The notes under the pieces are model-generated. The model did no database searches. It saw only the letters and a list, made by a program, of their open reading frames with translations, and was not told the DNA's origin. From Hondaea fermentalgiana (taxonomy: Eukaryota > Sar > Bigyra > Thraustochytrida > Thraustochytriidae): a stretch of DNA of 40,011 nucleotides. Where the stretch lies: the NCBI GenBank assembly GCA_014084085.1, contig NPFB01000008.1, positions 16,715-56,725 on the forward strand, written 5' to 3'. A program made the position numbers and the translations under genes. Positions 17,801 to 26,271 of this stretch are shown in pieces (position 1 is the first letter of the stretch; the number at the start of each line of letters is the position of its first letter).

Positions 17801-18359
17801 GCTCAAGGGGAAGCGGGTGCCCTTGGCCCAGAGTAACTTGAAGCCACATCATGCCAGCGCTCCTTGACAGGGTGGTCATATGGAAGAAAATTAGAGCCCC
17901 CACGAACCGCAGGAACTCGGCTTCATCAACCCTTTCTACGTCAGGGTCAAGTCTGCGAATACCTTCGTTGATGCAAGGGACCATTCGCGAAACAACCCTG
18001 CCCATGACGAGATACGCGACGTGCATTGCTTTGATCCCGGAGGCATTCTCGACGTTGCGAAACAACGTCTTTCCTTCGGTAGTTACATGATCATGGATGT
18101 CTTTGCACTGACGCTTGAGCCCAGGCATGAAAATCTGCGAACGTACATCCGCCGAATACTCCAATTCATACGTGTTTGGAGATGGCAAGAGTGTCCAAGC
18201 CGTCTGCGTAGGAGTCGGCGCTGACGCTTCACTTGCTGCACCAGAAGGTGCGGCCTCGACAGTCTTTCGTTTGCGAGGCGTGTAGTTCTTGCAGCCACGA
18301 AACGACGAGCGCTTGTGACCGGTCTCTCCGCAACTTGCGCACGTCGATTGCTGCGACAT
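14820..18359 (-). CDS. piggyBac-family transposase with inserted PD-(D/E)XK nuclease domain
   Basis: This is one intact frame of 1,179 residues from the ATG at 18359 (the frame is open upstream, but without ATG). Order of parts: zinc knuckle C7-C10-H15-C23; piggyBac-like core with D245 in VVDDELVGTR (the SIDE...GFRGR position) and D316 in TADRGY (the CDNWF position); Ser/Gln repeat (380-403); acidic linker (596-690); nuclease domain (about 694-865) with E702, D761 in AVSSDA, E783-I-K785 and Q831, as in YqaJ/lambda-exonuclease-like enzymes; then the third aspartate D947 in YNTMKGRMDG followed by VVNSFIIFRVV, as in piggyBac; and a cysteine-rich C-terminal domain (C1126, C1129, C1139, C1142, C1148, H1152, C1161, H1166). 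Known piggyBac enzymes excise and insert at TTAA with a DDD site. A nuclease placed between D2 and D3 is unusual. The absence of stops suggests recent activity or selection. Confidence 0.85.
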   Translation of the reverse strand: MSQQSTCASCGETGHKRSSFRGCKNYTPRKRKTVEAAPSGAASEASAPTPTQTAWTLLPSPNTYELEYSADVRSQIFMPGLKRQCKDIHDHVTTEGKTLFRNVENASGIKAMHVAYLVMGRVVSRMVPCINEGIRRLDPDVERVDEAEFLRFVGALIFFHMTTLSRSAGMMWLQVTLGQGHPLPLERFKQILKHVSAIDPSSFQTSGATFGPSTDLVESMRHFEQSLFVSTRRLTASHDGILVVDDELVGTRSKEVHQADSVKNDAVADSLLRIMHAVRHNGWEYNQAAAVESLLTDVDVFNGQRGSLRSVGMTADRGYSKSKLWSAILARGAWFLMISNTAGDPFVPLDTALKKVESAEKRLAKVRAQRRDINESRATSSSQVNASSQENTSSQENSASRENPARGKFGCQRETLENVKARAISAKVSNFDPNFVIDDAPLLGRELYAATSSVGEGTSRKSLMAIAFRDYQDCASEKPTRVLRFVTSGFSHEKKLPRTICMEPLDFPKGTRLSKDVLFYPCSTSSKSMALRTMEQALKSRGVLPLTCWQRCADWSVLRTMVLTGTTSHLLARQSPEARRFLLKTAWDVHRINERTSDDDNSDSSVSPEGASRIHEDAGSEGPDEDSDGDSGNAENEAEDHDGDGASTAELDDNDAESVTSDLEDNRGDLEEADDEGFQDGIEAFDTAVENNPNEVLRAAAESLMASWFFSRGVVTKQMKTGTINKANLFKSIQNQVWCRHIFKVGLLSREREPFLAVSSDAVAQLTAPGKGPNTSQILASVEIKTRSANESLERATKIQQQRGRYFSCKVGDDLWWSIIPDQHRGRVLYQAMVLDIDAVLYVEGSVTEVLFACLVQVPRSVRSAYKAALMRFENLFSWAYVGLEDDTPPPSPPAAYFNEEHRAIISSHIRLWRALRRKVQGGPLRPIRVFKSLAQVVYNTMKGRMDGHSQFVADIDSRGSFRTNLQQKVALQGILQLVVNSFIIFRVVHACTKSNGTFDFQWDSLESFRRACNETLSVDAFVMDLAMQFTKHSTDFLGLQVSTPTSQTRVPSPVASDSAVSSTLEISLDMAHAIVARCPGKRAKKRRKWFDTDEHGRRVRLCSNLPHQSVSLGLYDNGSPKVSVCALCGPGSQATRECSICKVALHCQVNHKTSSQSTSCFERWHSLQSLDPHHHSQA
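15765..16280 (-). other. PD-(D/E)XK nuclease domain inside the transposase
   Basis: This marks residues 694-865 of the transposase. The order N694-E695...E702, then SSD761, then VEIKTR (782-787) and YQAMVLDIDAV (830-840) follows the YqaJ/lambda-exonuclease plan: helical E, acidic D at a strand end, ExK, and a helix with a conserved Gln. The metal-binding residues D761, E783 and K785 are all present, so catalysis is plausible. The assignment rests on motif order and spacing read by eye, not on a profile search. Confidence 0.65.
17151..17222 (-). repeat. 18-base coding tandem repeat (SSQENx) in the transposase
   Basis: About four imperfect 18-base units encode SSQVNA, SSQENT, SSQENS and SRENPA-like hexapeptides (residues 380-403), a flexible Ser/Gln/Asn linker between the D2 region and the following segment. 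Confidence 0.7.
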
Positions 18360-19250
18360 CCTAACGGCGACAGGCGCACGCGAGCTTGCTCGAGGCAGCT
18401 TACGGTTAGGCTGCGCCAAGCGCAACTTCGCCTCAGCTCGTGCAGAACCACGCTACCTTTGCTCACGCACGAGGACGGCAATGGACTGCGACGAAGCCCG
18501 GGTGGACGCACGACCCGTTCTCGTCCGTTGGGCCCTGCACGCGCTCAAACTTTTGGGGGATCGCTTGCGCGCAACGTGAGCGACCTTCTCTAGCGTCCGC
18601 GGTTAGGTTGGGGTTCTGTGTGCTGAGGCTTGGCTTATATCCCTTGACAACTCAAGAGAAAACAAGCGGGAACAAAAATTTCACTTCTGCACAACCCCGA
18701 AATAAATCTGGATAATTCAAGAGAACATGCGTAGCGAGAGAGATGTAGGGTTCGTATAGTGTTCGCTAGCCCGTCCATTTGCAGCACCGGCCGGTGAGAT
18801 AGATGGACAAGAGGCTCAGATGTGCAAATAGTGCGCATACCTTGAGCAATTGTAGAAAAACCCAGACCAGTGCACACAAAGCAGCATTGTGATGAATTGA
18901 TCGTCTTTCCCCGAAGACTTGCGCTTTCCGAGATTGGATGTTTTTACAATCTCCTGGAAGTCAGTAACTTGCGCTTCCAAGAGCGCAAAGATGTCAGCTG
19001 GCCGTTTAGAGACGCACACTAGATTAGTTGCGCTTACAGCGCGAAGGATGCCGTCGACAAGCTTTTCTCGCGCACCTGTTCGACGGCGAGCATCTTCATT
19101 TGATTCGTTAGAGCAGCGACGTCAGGCACACTGGCAAGTAGCAGACAACGCTGCGGTGGATCGATTCTCGATGCCTCGACGCTTGGCACTCGACGCACGA
19201 CGCTCGAAGACAAAACGCTCAGCGCGCCGCTAAAGGCGGGAGGAGCTTAT
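18360..19250. other. Spacer between transposase and CBP/p300 gene
   Basis: The stretch holds the promoter side of the transposase gene and the 3' flank of the acetyltransferase gene; both read leftward. It is AT-richer than the neighbouring genes near 18640-18730. No TTAA is present. An exon-like open segment on the - strand (18841-19093) is listed separately. Confidence 0.5.
18635..19093 (-). pseudogene. Exon-like orphan open segment, possible gene remnant
   Basis: A - strand segment (19093-18841) is open for about 84 codons and reads like globular protein (EKLVDGILRAVSATN, KRPADIFALLEAQVTDFQE, GKRKSSGKDD) but has no in-frame ATG. It is preceded by an intron-end-like CTAAC...AAG and followed by a strong donor-like AAG/GTATGC at 18840. 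A matching acceptor (TTGTGCAG, ending 18687) would join it in frame to a short tail that stops at 18635. The open segment begins only about 160 bases after the stop of the acetyltransferase gene, leaving little room for a first exon. It may be a truncated relic or part of the transposon. Family not recognised. Confidence 0.25.
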
Positions 19251-22200
19251 TTAGCTAGCGAGGTTTCGGCGACGAGCAATAGGGGTGACGGCCTTGAGCC
19301 CCTGGCGTGTGGCCTTCTTGTGGTAGTGCATGAGCACAAGCGACGAGTGTTTGGCACGACGCAATTCATCGAATTGAATACTATTGTGCTTGCAAATGTC
19401 GAGAAACTCCATGCGCGTGTCAAAGATGCCCGGAGGGAGAACTGGATCCGGGTCGCTTGTGTCGTCTGTGAGCAGCACCCCACCCAAGTCCGTGACCTTG
19501 GGAGGCAGTGCATTCTCGGCTGAGCCGCCATTGGCAGCCGATGGTCCTTGAAGAGGAGAAGCCTCATTCAAAGTCAGAACGAGAAAGTTTTCGGACATTG
19601 GCTTGATGGCTGCCGCGAGCCGACGCATGAGCCAATCATTGCGTTGCTGCGGCGAGGCGAAGCCCTTGTGAAGATCTGCGTCTTCCAGATCCACGGTCGG
19701 CGCCACCTTCCACATTGGGGACCGCACTGCCTCCAGAGTTCCGCCCTTACCCTCGGGAGCCACCGCAGGAATTGAAGATGCTGTCGGTTTGACTGTAGTG
19801 GAAGCGTTTCCGGCGGTCGCCACCGTTGTGGCCCCTGCAGCCGCAGTCGCGTTGTCACCCGTTGCCGCTCCCGTAGAATTCTGAGCATTTTGAGTTGCAG
19901 ACGTTGCACGAACATCGGCATTAGCATTTTTGCCAGAGCCTTGCAGGAGTGTAGCATGCGTTCGCACGCCCCAGACTTCACGCCACCATACAGCAATCTG
20001 CTCGTCGACAGAAGACTGGAGCCGGTTGTCCGCGCCATCACGAGGATTCCGCAAAATGTTCAACAGTGACTCCACCTCGTTCGGAAGATAATCGCCATAG
20101 AAATAAGGCACAGTCTCGATCGGAAATTGAATTTGGGACGGCCCAAAAGTGCCCGCCATAACCGCAGTCGTTGGCGACGTTGGAGACGCTGGTCGATCTG
20201 CGCCAAAAGATTGCCCGTACGCTCCTGCATTGAGAACTGAGCTCGGTTTGCCCCCGCCTTGGATCACCCCTCCTCCTAATCCTAACCCCCTATTTTGTGC
20301 GGCTGCTGCACTGGGCTTGCCCGGACCGTAAAGACCGCCGCCGCCACCGCCGCCGCCTGCTGCACTTGATGGCACGGCTGAAGCAGGCGGCCCTGGAGCC
20401 GCTGGTGGACGGCGGCCTCGGGACGACCGCGTGTTGAGGAGTGGGCGAAATTGCGAAAGGTGTTTGTCGTAATAATTTGTCTCAGCCAAGACCACACCTT
20501 CGTCCTTGCATGTTTGGACAATCTGCGCGTACCACTTGCGTAAACGCTCAATACCAGGCGAACGCTGCCACTTGGGATGGCAATAGAGAATGTAGGCATC
20601 TCCGCGCTGCGGCGGGCAAGCCCAAATATAACATGTCTCGAAGCCTCGCGCCTTGCACCAACGAAAGTAGCTCACCATCACTTCTTGATACAGAGCCGTG
20701 CGCAGACCCGCAGGCTCAATGTACGCCACTGAATCAAGGTACGAGACGTAAATACAGCCTTTGTTAGGCGCAGGACAACTGGCGCCATACTCTTGCACAT
20801 AGAGAACGAAGCACAGCACATCAATTCCATCGATGCGTCGAAAGAGCAGCACCGTCTTGGACCGGCACGGAAAACGTCGCGCAAAATCGGTCCCAGCATA
20901 CGCGTCCCCACACGATTTGCGTTGCGCTTCAATCCAACGCAATGCTCTTGCCTCGTACTCGGTGACGACATCCCGGCTCGAAACCACGCGCAAAGTGATT
21001 GAATCTGCAAACTCTTGCGACGCTTGCGCACACGCGACCTTGCGCACCTGGTCCTCGAGGTAAGCGCCCATGGCTGTGTGTGGTAAAGAGTCTGCCCAAG
21101 GGTCGGCATCACGCAATACGCCCTGCACCGTTTCCTGCGGCGAAGACATGTTGACGCTCCCGCCATTGCCCTCTCCTCCATTCCCAGCGTTCGCGTCACC
21201 GCTTTCCTCGGACCGCTGCCGTTTCGCAGGCGGATCCTCGGTGGCTTCCAATTGCCTCTTTTCACCGACGACTTGAGTTGGAGCAGCCACGTCCGCGCTT
21301 TGCGCAGGGACAGCAAGGTCGGCCGGGACGGCAGAGGCGGAGACGGAGGGATCTTCCTTTTCTTCTGCAGCGTTTGTATTTTGCGCAGGAACGGAAGTGT
21401 CCGCCTTTGTTGCGCCGTTTGTTGAAAGGTGCCGTACGCTCGACTTCAGGCCACGCGATGCGGCAACGCAAATGGCGCAGCGGAAAAGTGTCCCGCTACG
21501 CACAATTGAGGAGTGAAAAAGGGAACAGATCTGGTGGACTCTTCGACTACAGTTACCACATTGAGCCCAGGGTTCACGATAGACGTCATTGTTCACACGC
21601 CGCTCCAATTCGCTCTTGCGCATCGGCTGGCCGAGCACACCCAAAAAGTGCTCTGGCAGAGCCGTGTAGCAGCGGTTGCACCAATGTTGTCCACGGTCGC
21701 CGCCAAAGCGATAATAGACAGCATTTCGATTGATGCGCGCTTTGCACGGCGCGCTGCAGCGAAGTGCGGGTTCCTGAAAGTGCAGACAGCCACGACCGCA
21801 CAGCTCGCAAGTGGCGCCCTTGCACGACTCGCACGAGTGCGTGGCGGCGGCCGCCTCTTGCGCGCGATGTTCGGCCACGAGCTTGTCAAAGTCGGCGTGG
21901 AAGGCCTTGTTTAGTTTCTTTGCTGCCTGGTGGACTGCAAATCGCGGAGGATTAAAGAGCATTGCGTTGCTAAACACAAGCTCCACGTCACGTCCAAAGG
22001 CCTCCAAGTCCGCGTACTCGTGTCTCTGCAATTTTTTTCGCATTGTACCAAGATCCATTGGGGACTTGACAACGTCAAAGTATGTGGGAAGTTGGAGAGC
22101 TACAGGATCGACCGGATTGTTAAAGATGCCTCGGTTCATCTTGTGCTCGTAGAGCCTACGCAGGAGCAAGGTTAGCGGCGTAAAGACGCGGTTGCTCTCC

Positions 22201-22653
22201 TTGCCCAGGTCCTCAAGGTGGTGTTTCAAGTCCTCATCACTCATGAGGGCGCCCCCAACAACAGATAGTGCCTGGACCTCTTCCCGAGACAGCGCGCGCG
22301 GTCGCCGCTTTTCCACTACGTTTTCGGGTGTCTTGGCGTTATCCTCGGGCTTGAGGGGTACAGCCTTCGAGTCGGCGTTGGCATCGTTGGCAGCAGATTC
22401 CGAGGCAACACCGTTAGCGTCAGCATCTGGGTCTTGCGCTCTGCGTGCGCTGGCCTCACTATCGGCCCATTCGCGCCACAGCCGCAACACGCTTAGCTTT
22501 TGGGCCTTGAGCGCGCTTTGCAAGGAGGTCCCCTCGAGCGGCTCCTTCTTCGTGGCCTCTCGCTCTCGCTCCTCTCGCTGCTGTTCTTGCTCATTTTGCT
22601 GCTGTGGCTCAGCTGCAGCCGCACTCGCAAGGGGCACCGCTGCCGCTCGCTCG

Positions 22654-22686
<33 letters not shown>

Positions 22687-22736
22687 TGCTGCGCCGTCTC
22701 GGGCGCCGCCATGTGCGGCTCCGCCTCCTTCTCCAT
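19251..22736 (-). CDS. CBP/p300-type histone acetyltransferase (KAT3)
   Basis: The protein has 1,161 residues from the ATG at 22736. Its frame is open further up through the assembly gap, but that part is GC-repeat leader. Domains: polyQ (15-27); bromodomain (about 190-290, with NPVDPVALQLPTYFDVVKSP); RING/PHD cysteine-rich region (302-423, including CGNCSRRVHQIC); acetyltransferase from about 545, with YVQEYGASCPAPN (646-658), YVSYLDSVAYI (663-673), GLRTALYQEV (677-686) and YIWACPPQRGDAY (703-715). Later core pieces VPYFYGDYLPNEVE (876-889) and DPDPVLPP...ELRRAKHSS (1095-1132) are present, separated by low-complexity insertions at about 771-870 and 930-1010. TAZ1, KIX, ZZ and TAZ2 are not seen. 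The enzyme acetylates histone tails from acetyl-CoA in the nucleus as a transcription coactivator. Bromodomain-RING-PHD-HAT order matches animal CBP rather than plant HAC proteins, which lack the bromodomain. Confidence 0.93.
22656..22684. repeat. (CTG)n, polyglutamine-coding repeat
   Basis: About nine to ten CTG units on + encode the Gln run near the N-terminus of the acetyltransferase on the - strand. Confidence 0.85.
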
Positions 22737-22797
22737 GGCGGCCGTCCCTCGCGGACGGAAATCCCGCGCGGGCGGGCGCGCGGGCGAGGAGCGCGGG

Positions 22798-22818
22798 CGA
22801 GCGCGCGCGCGCGCGCGC
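22798..22818. repeat. (GC)n run abutting the gap
   Basis: Alternating GC at the left edge of the N block; sequence of this kind commonly stops assembly and can form Z-DNA. Confidence 0.8.
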
Positions 22819-22918
22819 NNNNNNNNNNNNNNNNNNNNNNNNNNNNNNNNNNNNNNNNNNNNNNNNNNNNNNNNNNNNNNNNNNNNNNNNNNNNNNNNNN
22901 NNNNNNNNNNNNNNNNNN
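22819..22918. other. Assembly gap (100 N)
   Basis: Exactly 100 Ns, the usual placeholder length for a gap of unknown size. Sequence on both sides is GCGC/CGCG-rich, so the gap probably hides more of the same repeat. Confidence 0.98.
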
Positions 22919-23120
22919 CGCGAGCGAATGGAGAGCGCGCGCGTCGCGGGCCTCCGACGCCGCGCGCGCACCGAGGCGCGGCGAGCCGAGAGAAGATAGG
23001 CGTCTGCATGCGCGTCTCTCTCCCTCTCTCAAATAGTGTTTCGTTATCTCGCTCCATCCCGGCCGTGTCTTGTCTCGAGACAGTTCGGGCAGACCGCCAT
23101 CGCGCCCGGCCCTCGCGCCC

Positions 23121-23190
23121 GAGGCAGGGGTGGAGCGGAGCGGAGCGGGGCGGAGCGAAGCGGGGCGAAGCGAAGCGAAGCGCCTGCCAA
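23121..23190. repeat. GGAGC/GAAGC pentanucleotide array
   Basis: About thirteen GC-rich pentamers (GGAGC, GGGGC, GAAGC) in tandem on +, upstream of the MFS gene. Confidence 0.75.
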
Positions 23191-23579
23191 AGAAGATTTG
23201 GCCGTCGCGCGACATCGCGACGCGAAGAGCATCGGCGGTGATCTGATCATCAGCGGCTGCGGCGACGTCATCAGCGCCGCGACCGTCACCGAGCTCTCGC
23301 TCTCTCTGTGTGTGAAGGCGCTCAGGCTTGCGGGCAGCCGAGAGGAGCAGCGGCGCGAGCGGAAACGCGGAATCGTGAAGAAGAAGCTGGCCAGTCTTCC
23401 GTAGTTTGAACGCCAGGAGACCCGGAAAGTTGCGGCTCGGCGAGCACGAGGGGAGACGAAGCGACCCACGCCAAAAGCCACCCTCCTCCTCGTACTCGAA
23501 TTTGCGAGCTCGTTCCTCGCATCTTTCGAGAGCAGACTAGCGCGGGAGCAACCGGTCGGCAGGTAGAGAGACGAGCAAG

Positions 23580-25100
23580 ATGAGCTTTTTCAAGGAGGTC
23601 CAGGGCCTCCGGGCATGGAAAAATCCGAACGTGCGTGCGGCGCTCATGTACACGGCAACGTACTCTTTCGCCCTTGGGCTTTGGGGAACCTCGGTGCTCA
23701 GCGGGTATCTCAAGACAATCCCTCCCGGCAAGAACACCCTCGTAGGCATTGCTGAAGGCCTCCAGGGCGCTGTGCAAGCAATGGCCGCCCTCCCAAGCGG
23801 CTACATGGGCGACAAGTACGGTCGCGAACGCGTTCTACGCGTTGCCAGCGGCGTTGGCGTCCTCACCGTGTGCGTGTTCATCGTGACGTTAGCTGTTGGT
23901 GCATCGTACGACAACGTCCCAGACAGCGGCGTCATCGAGTACGTGCTCATGTGTATTGCGCTTGGCATGTTCGGCTTTTTCGACGGATCTAGTAGCGGCT
24001 CCTTAGAGGCACTCTTTCACGACTCTTTGCATACGGAAGAAAGACCTGTGGTAACGACGGCCAAGTTTATCGCTCGAGTGCTTTTCCGCGCGACCGGGCC
24101 GTGTCTCTCTGCAGTTCTCTTTGTGCTCATCGGTGACACCTGGACGCGCCCTCAACTGCGCACCGTTTTCTACGTGGGCATTGGACTCACTCTCATTCCA
24201 GCCATGTTGCTTTTGCTGCTTCGCGACAAGCACGCGCTTGGACACGAGAGCGAGGCCGTGCCCCAGTCTCCCGAGTTCGGTGTTCCGGACGCCTCGGACC
24301 TCACGTATGCCGCCATCCCGACCGCCGAGATCGAGGCCGAGCAACACGCGCTGGCAGAGAGCAGAGACCATGCCTTGTCTGACGGTGACGAGCCTGTTCG
24401 CAACATTGAAGCTGCCGACGCAGATGCGCCTCTTTTGCGTCAAGAGTCTGCTGGTTCCTCCACGGCGGCAAGTCTTCGTGGCGCCAAATTCTGGATCCCG
24501 CGCATCACGCTTGCTTGCGACGTGAGCTTTGGCCTAGCATCAGGGATGACGATAAAGTTCTTTCCGCTCTTTTTCAAGGAGGAGACTGGCATGTCGCCCG
24601 GTCAGGTCAATGCCATTTACGTCATTTCGCCCCTCGCAATTGTCGTTTGCTCTGTCATCGCCACGCGTATGATCAAATACTTTGGCCGCGTGCGTGTTCC
24701 GATTTTCTTTAGCACCTCGGGTGTCATTCTGCTCTTTGCCATGTACCAAATGGGCCAAAGCAAGGACAAGGCGCTGTGGAAAGAGCCCATGGTCATTGTT
24801 CCCATCTTTATTGTCCGCACGGCCTTCATGAACTGCTGCGCGCCGATTCGAAAGTCTATCCTTATTGACTTCGTCGACAAATCCAGTCGCGCATGGTGGA
24901 ATTCCATGGACTCGGTTTCGCAATTTTCGTGGAGCGGTAGCGCTGTTCTGGGCGGCATCCTCTGCGACAAGTACGGCTACGGTGCCAGTTTTCTCGCGAC
25001 GGCCATTGTGCAGTTTATCGCCGTCTGCGTGTTTTCCATGCTGCTCTTTTACCGCGAGCGCATTGATGGCGTTGGCCAGGTTCGGCCGCAGACCTCATGA
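23580..25100 (+). CDS. Major facilitator superfamily transporter
   Basis: The protein has 506 residues and about 12 predicted membrane helices in two halves, split by a hydrophilic, acidic central loop (about residues 216-310). MFS motif A is visible after helix 2 as GYMGDKYGRERV (74-85). A second, degenerate copy (RMIKYFGRVRVP) lies in the C-terminal half. The loop is rich in Asp/Glu and Ala and may carry regulatory sites. The C-terminal half includes FPLFFKEETGMSP and APIRKSILIDF segments typical of an MFS fold, but I recognise no subfamily-defining substrate motif, so sugar, organic anion or drug transport cannot be told apart. The ATG at 23580 precedes helix 1 (about 19-40) by a short amphipathic segment. 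No signal or transit peptide is seen. It is divergent from the acetyltransferase gene. Confidence 0.88.
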   Translation: MSFFKEVQGLRAWKNPNVRAALMYTATYSFALGLWGTSVLSGYLKTIPPGKNTLVGIAEGLQGAVQAMAALPSGYMGDKYGRERVLRVASGVGVLTVCVFIVTLAVGASYDNVPDSGVIEYVLMCIALGMFGFFDGSSSGSLEALFHDSLHTEERPVVTTAKFIARVLFRATGPCLSAVLFVLIGDTWTRPQLRTVFYVGIGLTLIPAMLLLLLRDKHALGHESEAVPQSPEFGVPDASDLTYAAIPTAEIEAEQHALAESRDHALSDGDEPVRNIEAADADAPLLRQESAGSSTAASLRGAKFWIPRITLACDVSFGLASGMTIKFFPLFFKEETGMSPGQVNAIYVISPLAIVVCSVIATRMIKYFGRVRVPIFFSTSGVILLFAMYQMGQSKDKALWKEPMVIVPIFIVRTAFMNCCAPIRKSILIDFVDKSSRAWWNSMDSVSQFSWSGSAVLGGILCDKYGYGASFLATAIVQFIAVCVFSMLLFYRERIDGVGQVRPQTS

Positions 25101-26271
25101 GTCCTTAAAGATCTTTACACCAAGACACAAAGATCTTGCATGGGATCTTCATATCTCCCTATCTAGCCCTCAGTCTAGTCAAAATAATAGCAGCCAGCCA
25201 CAAGGAGTCTTTCCCTTTCCCACACCGTTTTGCTTCTCATCCCCCCAAAAAAACTTGAAAAGAGAAAAAAGTTAGGCCTTTTTTGGAGGGTGAAAAAAAA
25301 GTACCGTTGAATCTCATAATAGTAGTAACAGTAGTAGTAGACATGAATGCACGCCATCATTCGTCTTCGTCTCGAACGTTGCGCCCGAAACTGACTCTGT
25401 CTGACAGTAAATAACAGAGAGACGCGCTCAAGACGTCTGTCTCGTTGCTTCCAGTCTTACGCGGCCGGCTCGGAAGCAGAGCTGGCAAGCTTTCACCCCA
25501 GCATCGGCTTTTGCCAAGCAAGTTGAACTTGAAACCACCTGGCTGACAGTCAGACTGTCGTTCTGCTGAACCGCCAGCGAGAGCTGCAAAGAAGAGCTGT
25601 CGACCGACAAGCCGCGCGCTTTGCTTCGTCTGTGCATGCACACAAAGCTCCGTCAGCTTTGAAAGAAGCAAAGGTAGCATAAACCATTTCTTGGGGCAAA
25701 ACTTGGCGCAAGGCCAGGCCAGGCCAGGCCGGCCAGGCTGCGACGCGGCGCAGCGGAGCGCGACGCGACGAGGGAACGGCACGGAGCAGCAAGCCAAGCG
25801 CTATACTTTGGCCCAGAACCTGATAGAAGCTTGGCTGGACGCGTGGTTGATAATACGCGTCGAGCGTCTCGGCACAGCTGCGTCCTGGCCGTTGCGTAGT
25901 TGCCACTACCATTATTTCAAAGACTTCCTTGAGCCTAGTCAACGAGCAAGCAAGGGCGATAGCAAGGAGGTAGGCACATACATTCCTGCGGCGTGACGAG
26001 CGAAACGTAGCAAGTAATTTGCAATCGGCCTTGCAGGCGCGCGATCGGCCTTGCTGGCCGGCTGGCTAACCCCGTTGCCTTGGTCGGCTGGCCGGCAGGA
26101 ATCGGGCGAAGTCTTTAAATAGACCAAGATCATACACCCAATACCTCAATACTGCTCGCAAGATCAAGGGTTCTTCACGTTGCAAAGTTTAAAGTGAAGA
26201 CTGGCACGGCAGCTCGTCGCTCGTGCGAGTGAGTGCATACCGCTGCGGTCGAGGACTCGTGAATCGCAACA
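25101..26271. other. Intergenic region between MFS and channel genes
   Basis: These 1.17 kb contain the 3' flank of the MFS gene and the promoter of the channel gene. Poly-A/T and AGT-repeat sequence (25240-25345) is followed by mixed sequence with a GGCCA pentamer array (25708-25735). Open frames here have no conserved-looking sequence, no tRNA or snRNA was recognised, and nothing else stands out. Confidence 0.55.
25708..25735. repeat. (GGCCA)n pentanucleotide repeat
   Basis: About five GGCCA units, one with an extra CGGC. Confidence 0.8.

Larger units (their letters stand above)
22737..23579. promoter_or_regulatory. Divergent promoter region (acetyltransferase / MFS) with assembly gap
   Basis: Extremely GC-rich region between two divergent start codons. 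It contains a GC dinucleotide run, a 100-N gap (22819-22918) and a GGAGC/GAAGC pentanucleotide array. Because of the gap, the true length and any upstream exon of either gene are unknown. Confidence 0.55.

Noticed and set aside
18360..18425. Upstream extension of the transposase frame to 18425
   Set aside because: The codon at 18425 is TTG, not ATG; the first ATG at 18359 directly precedes the zinc knuckle.
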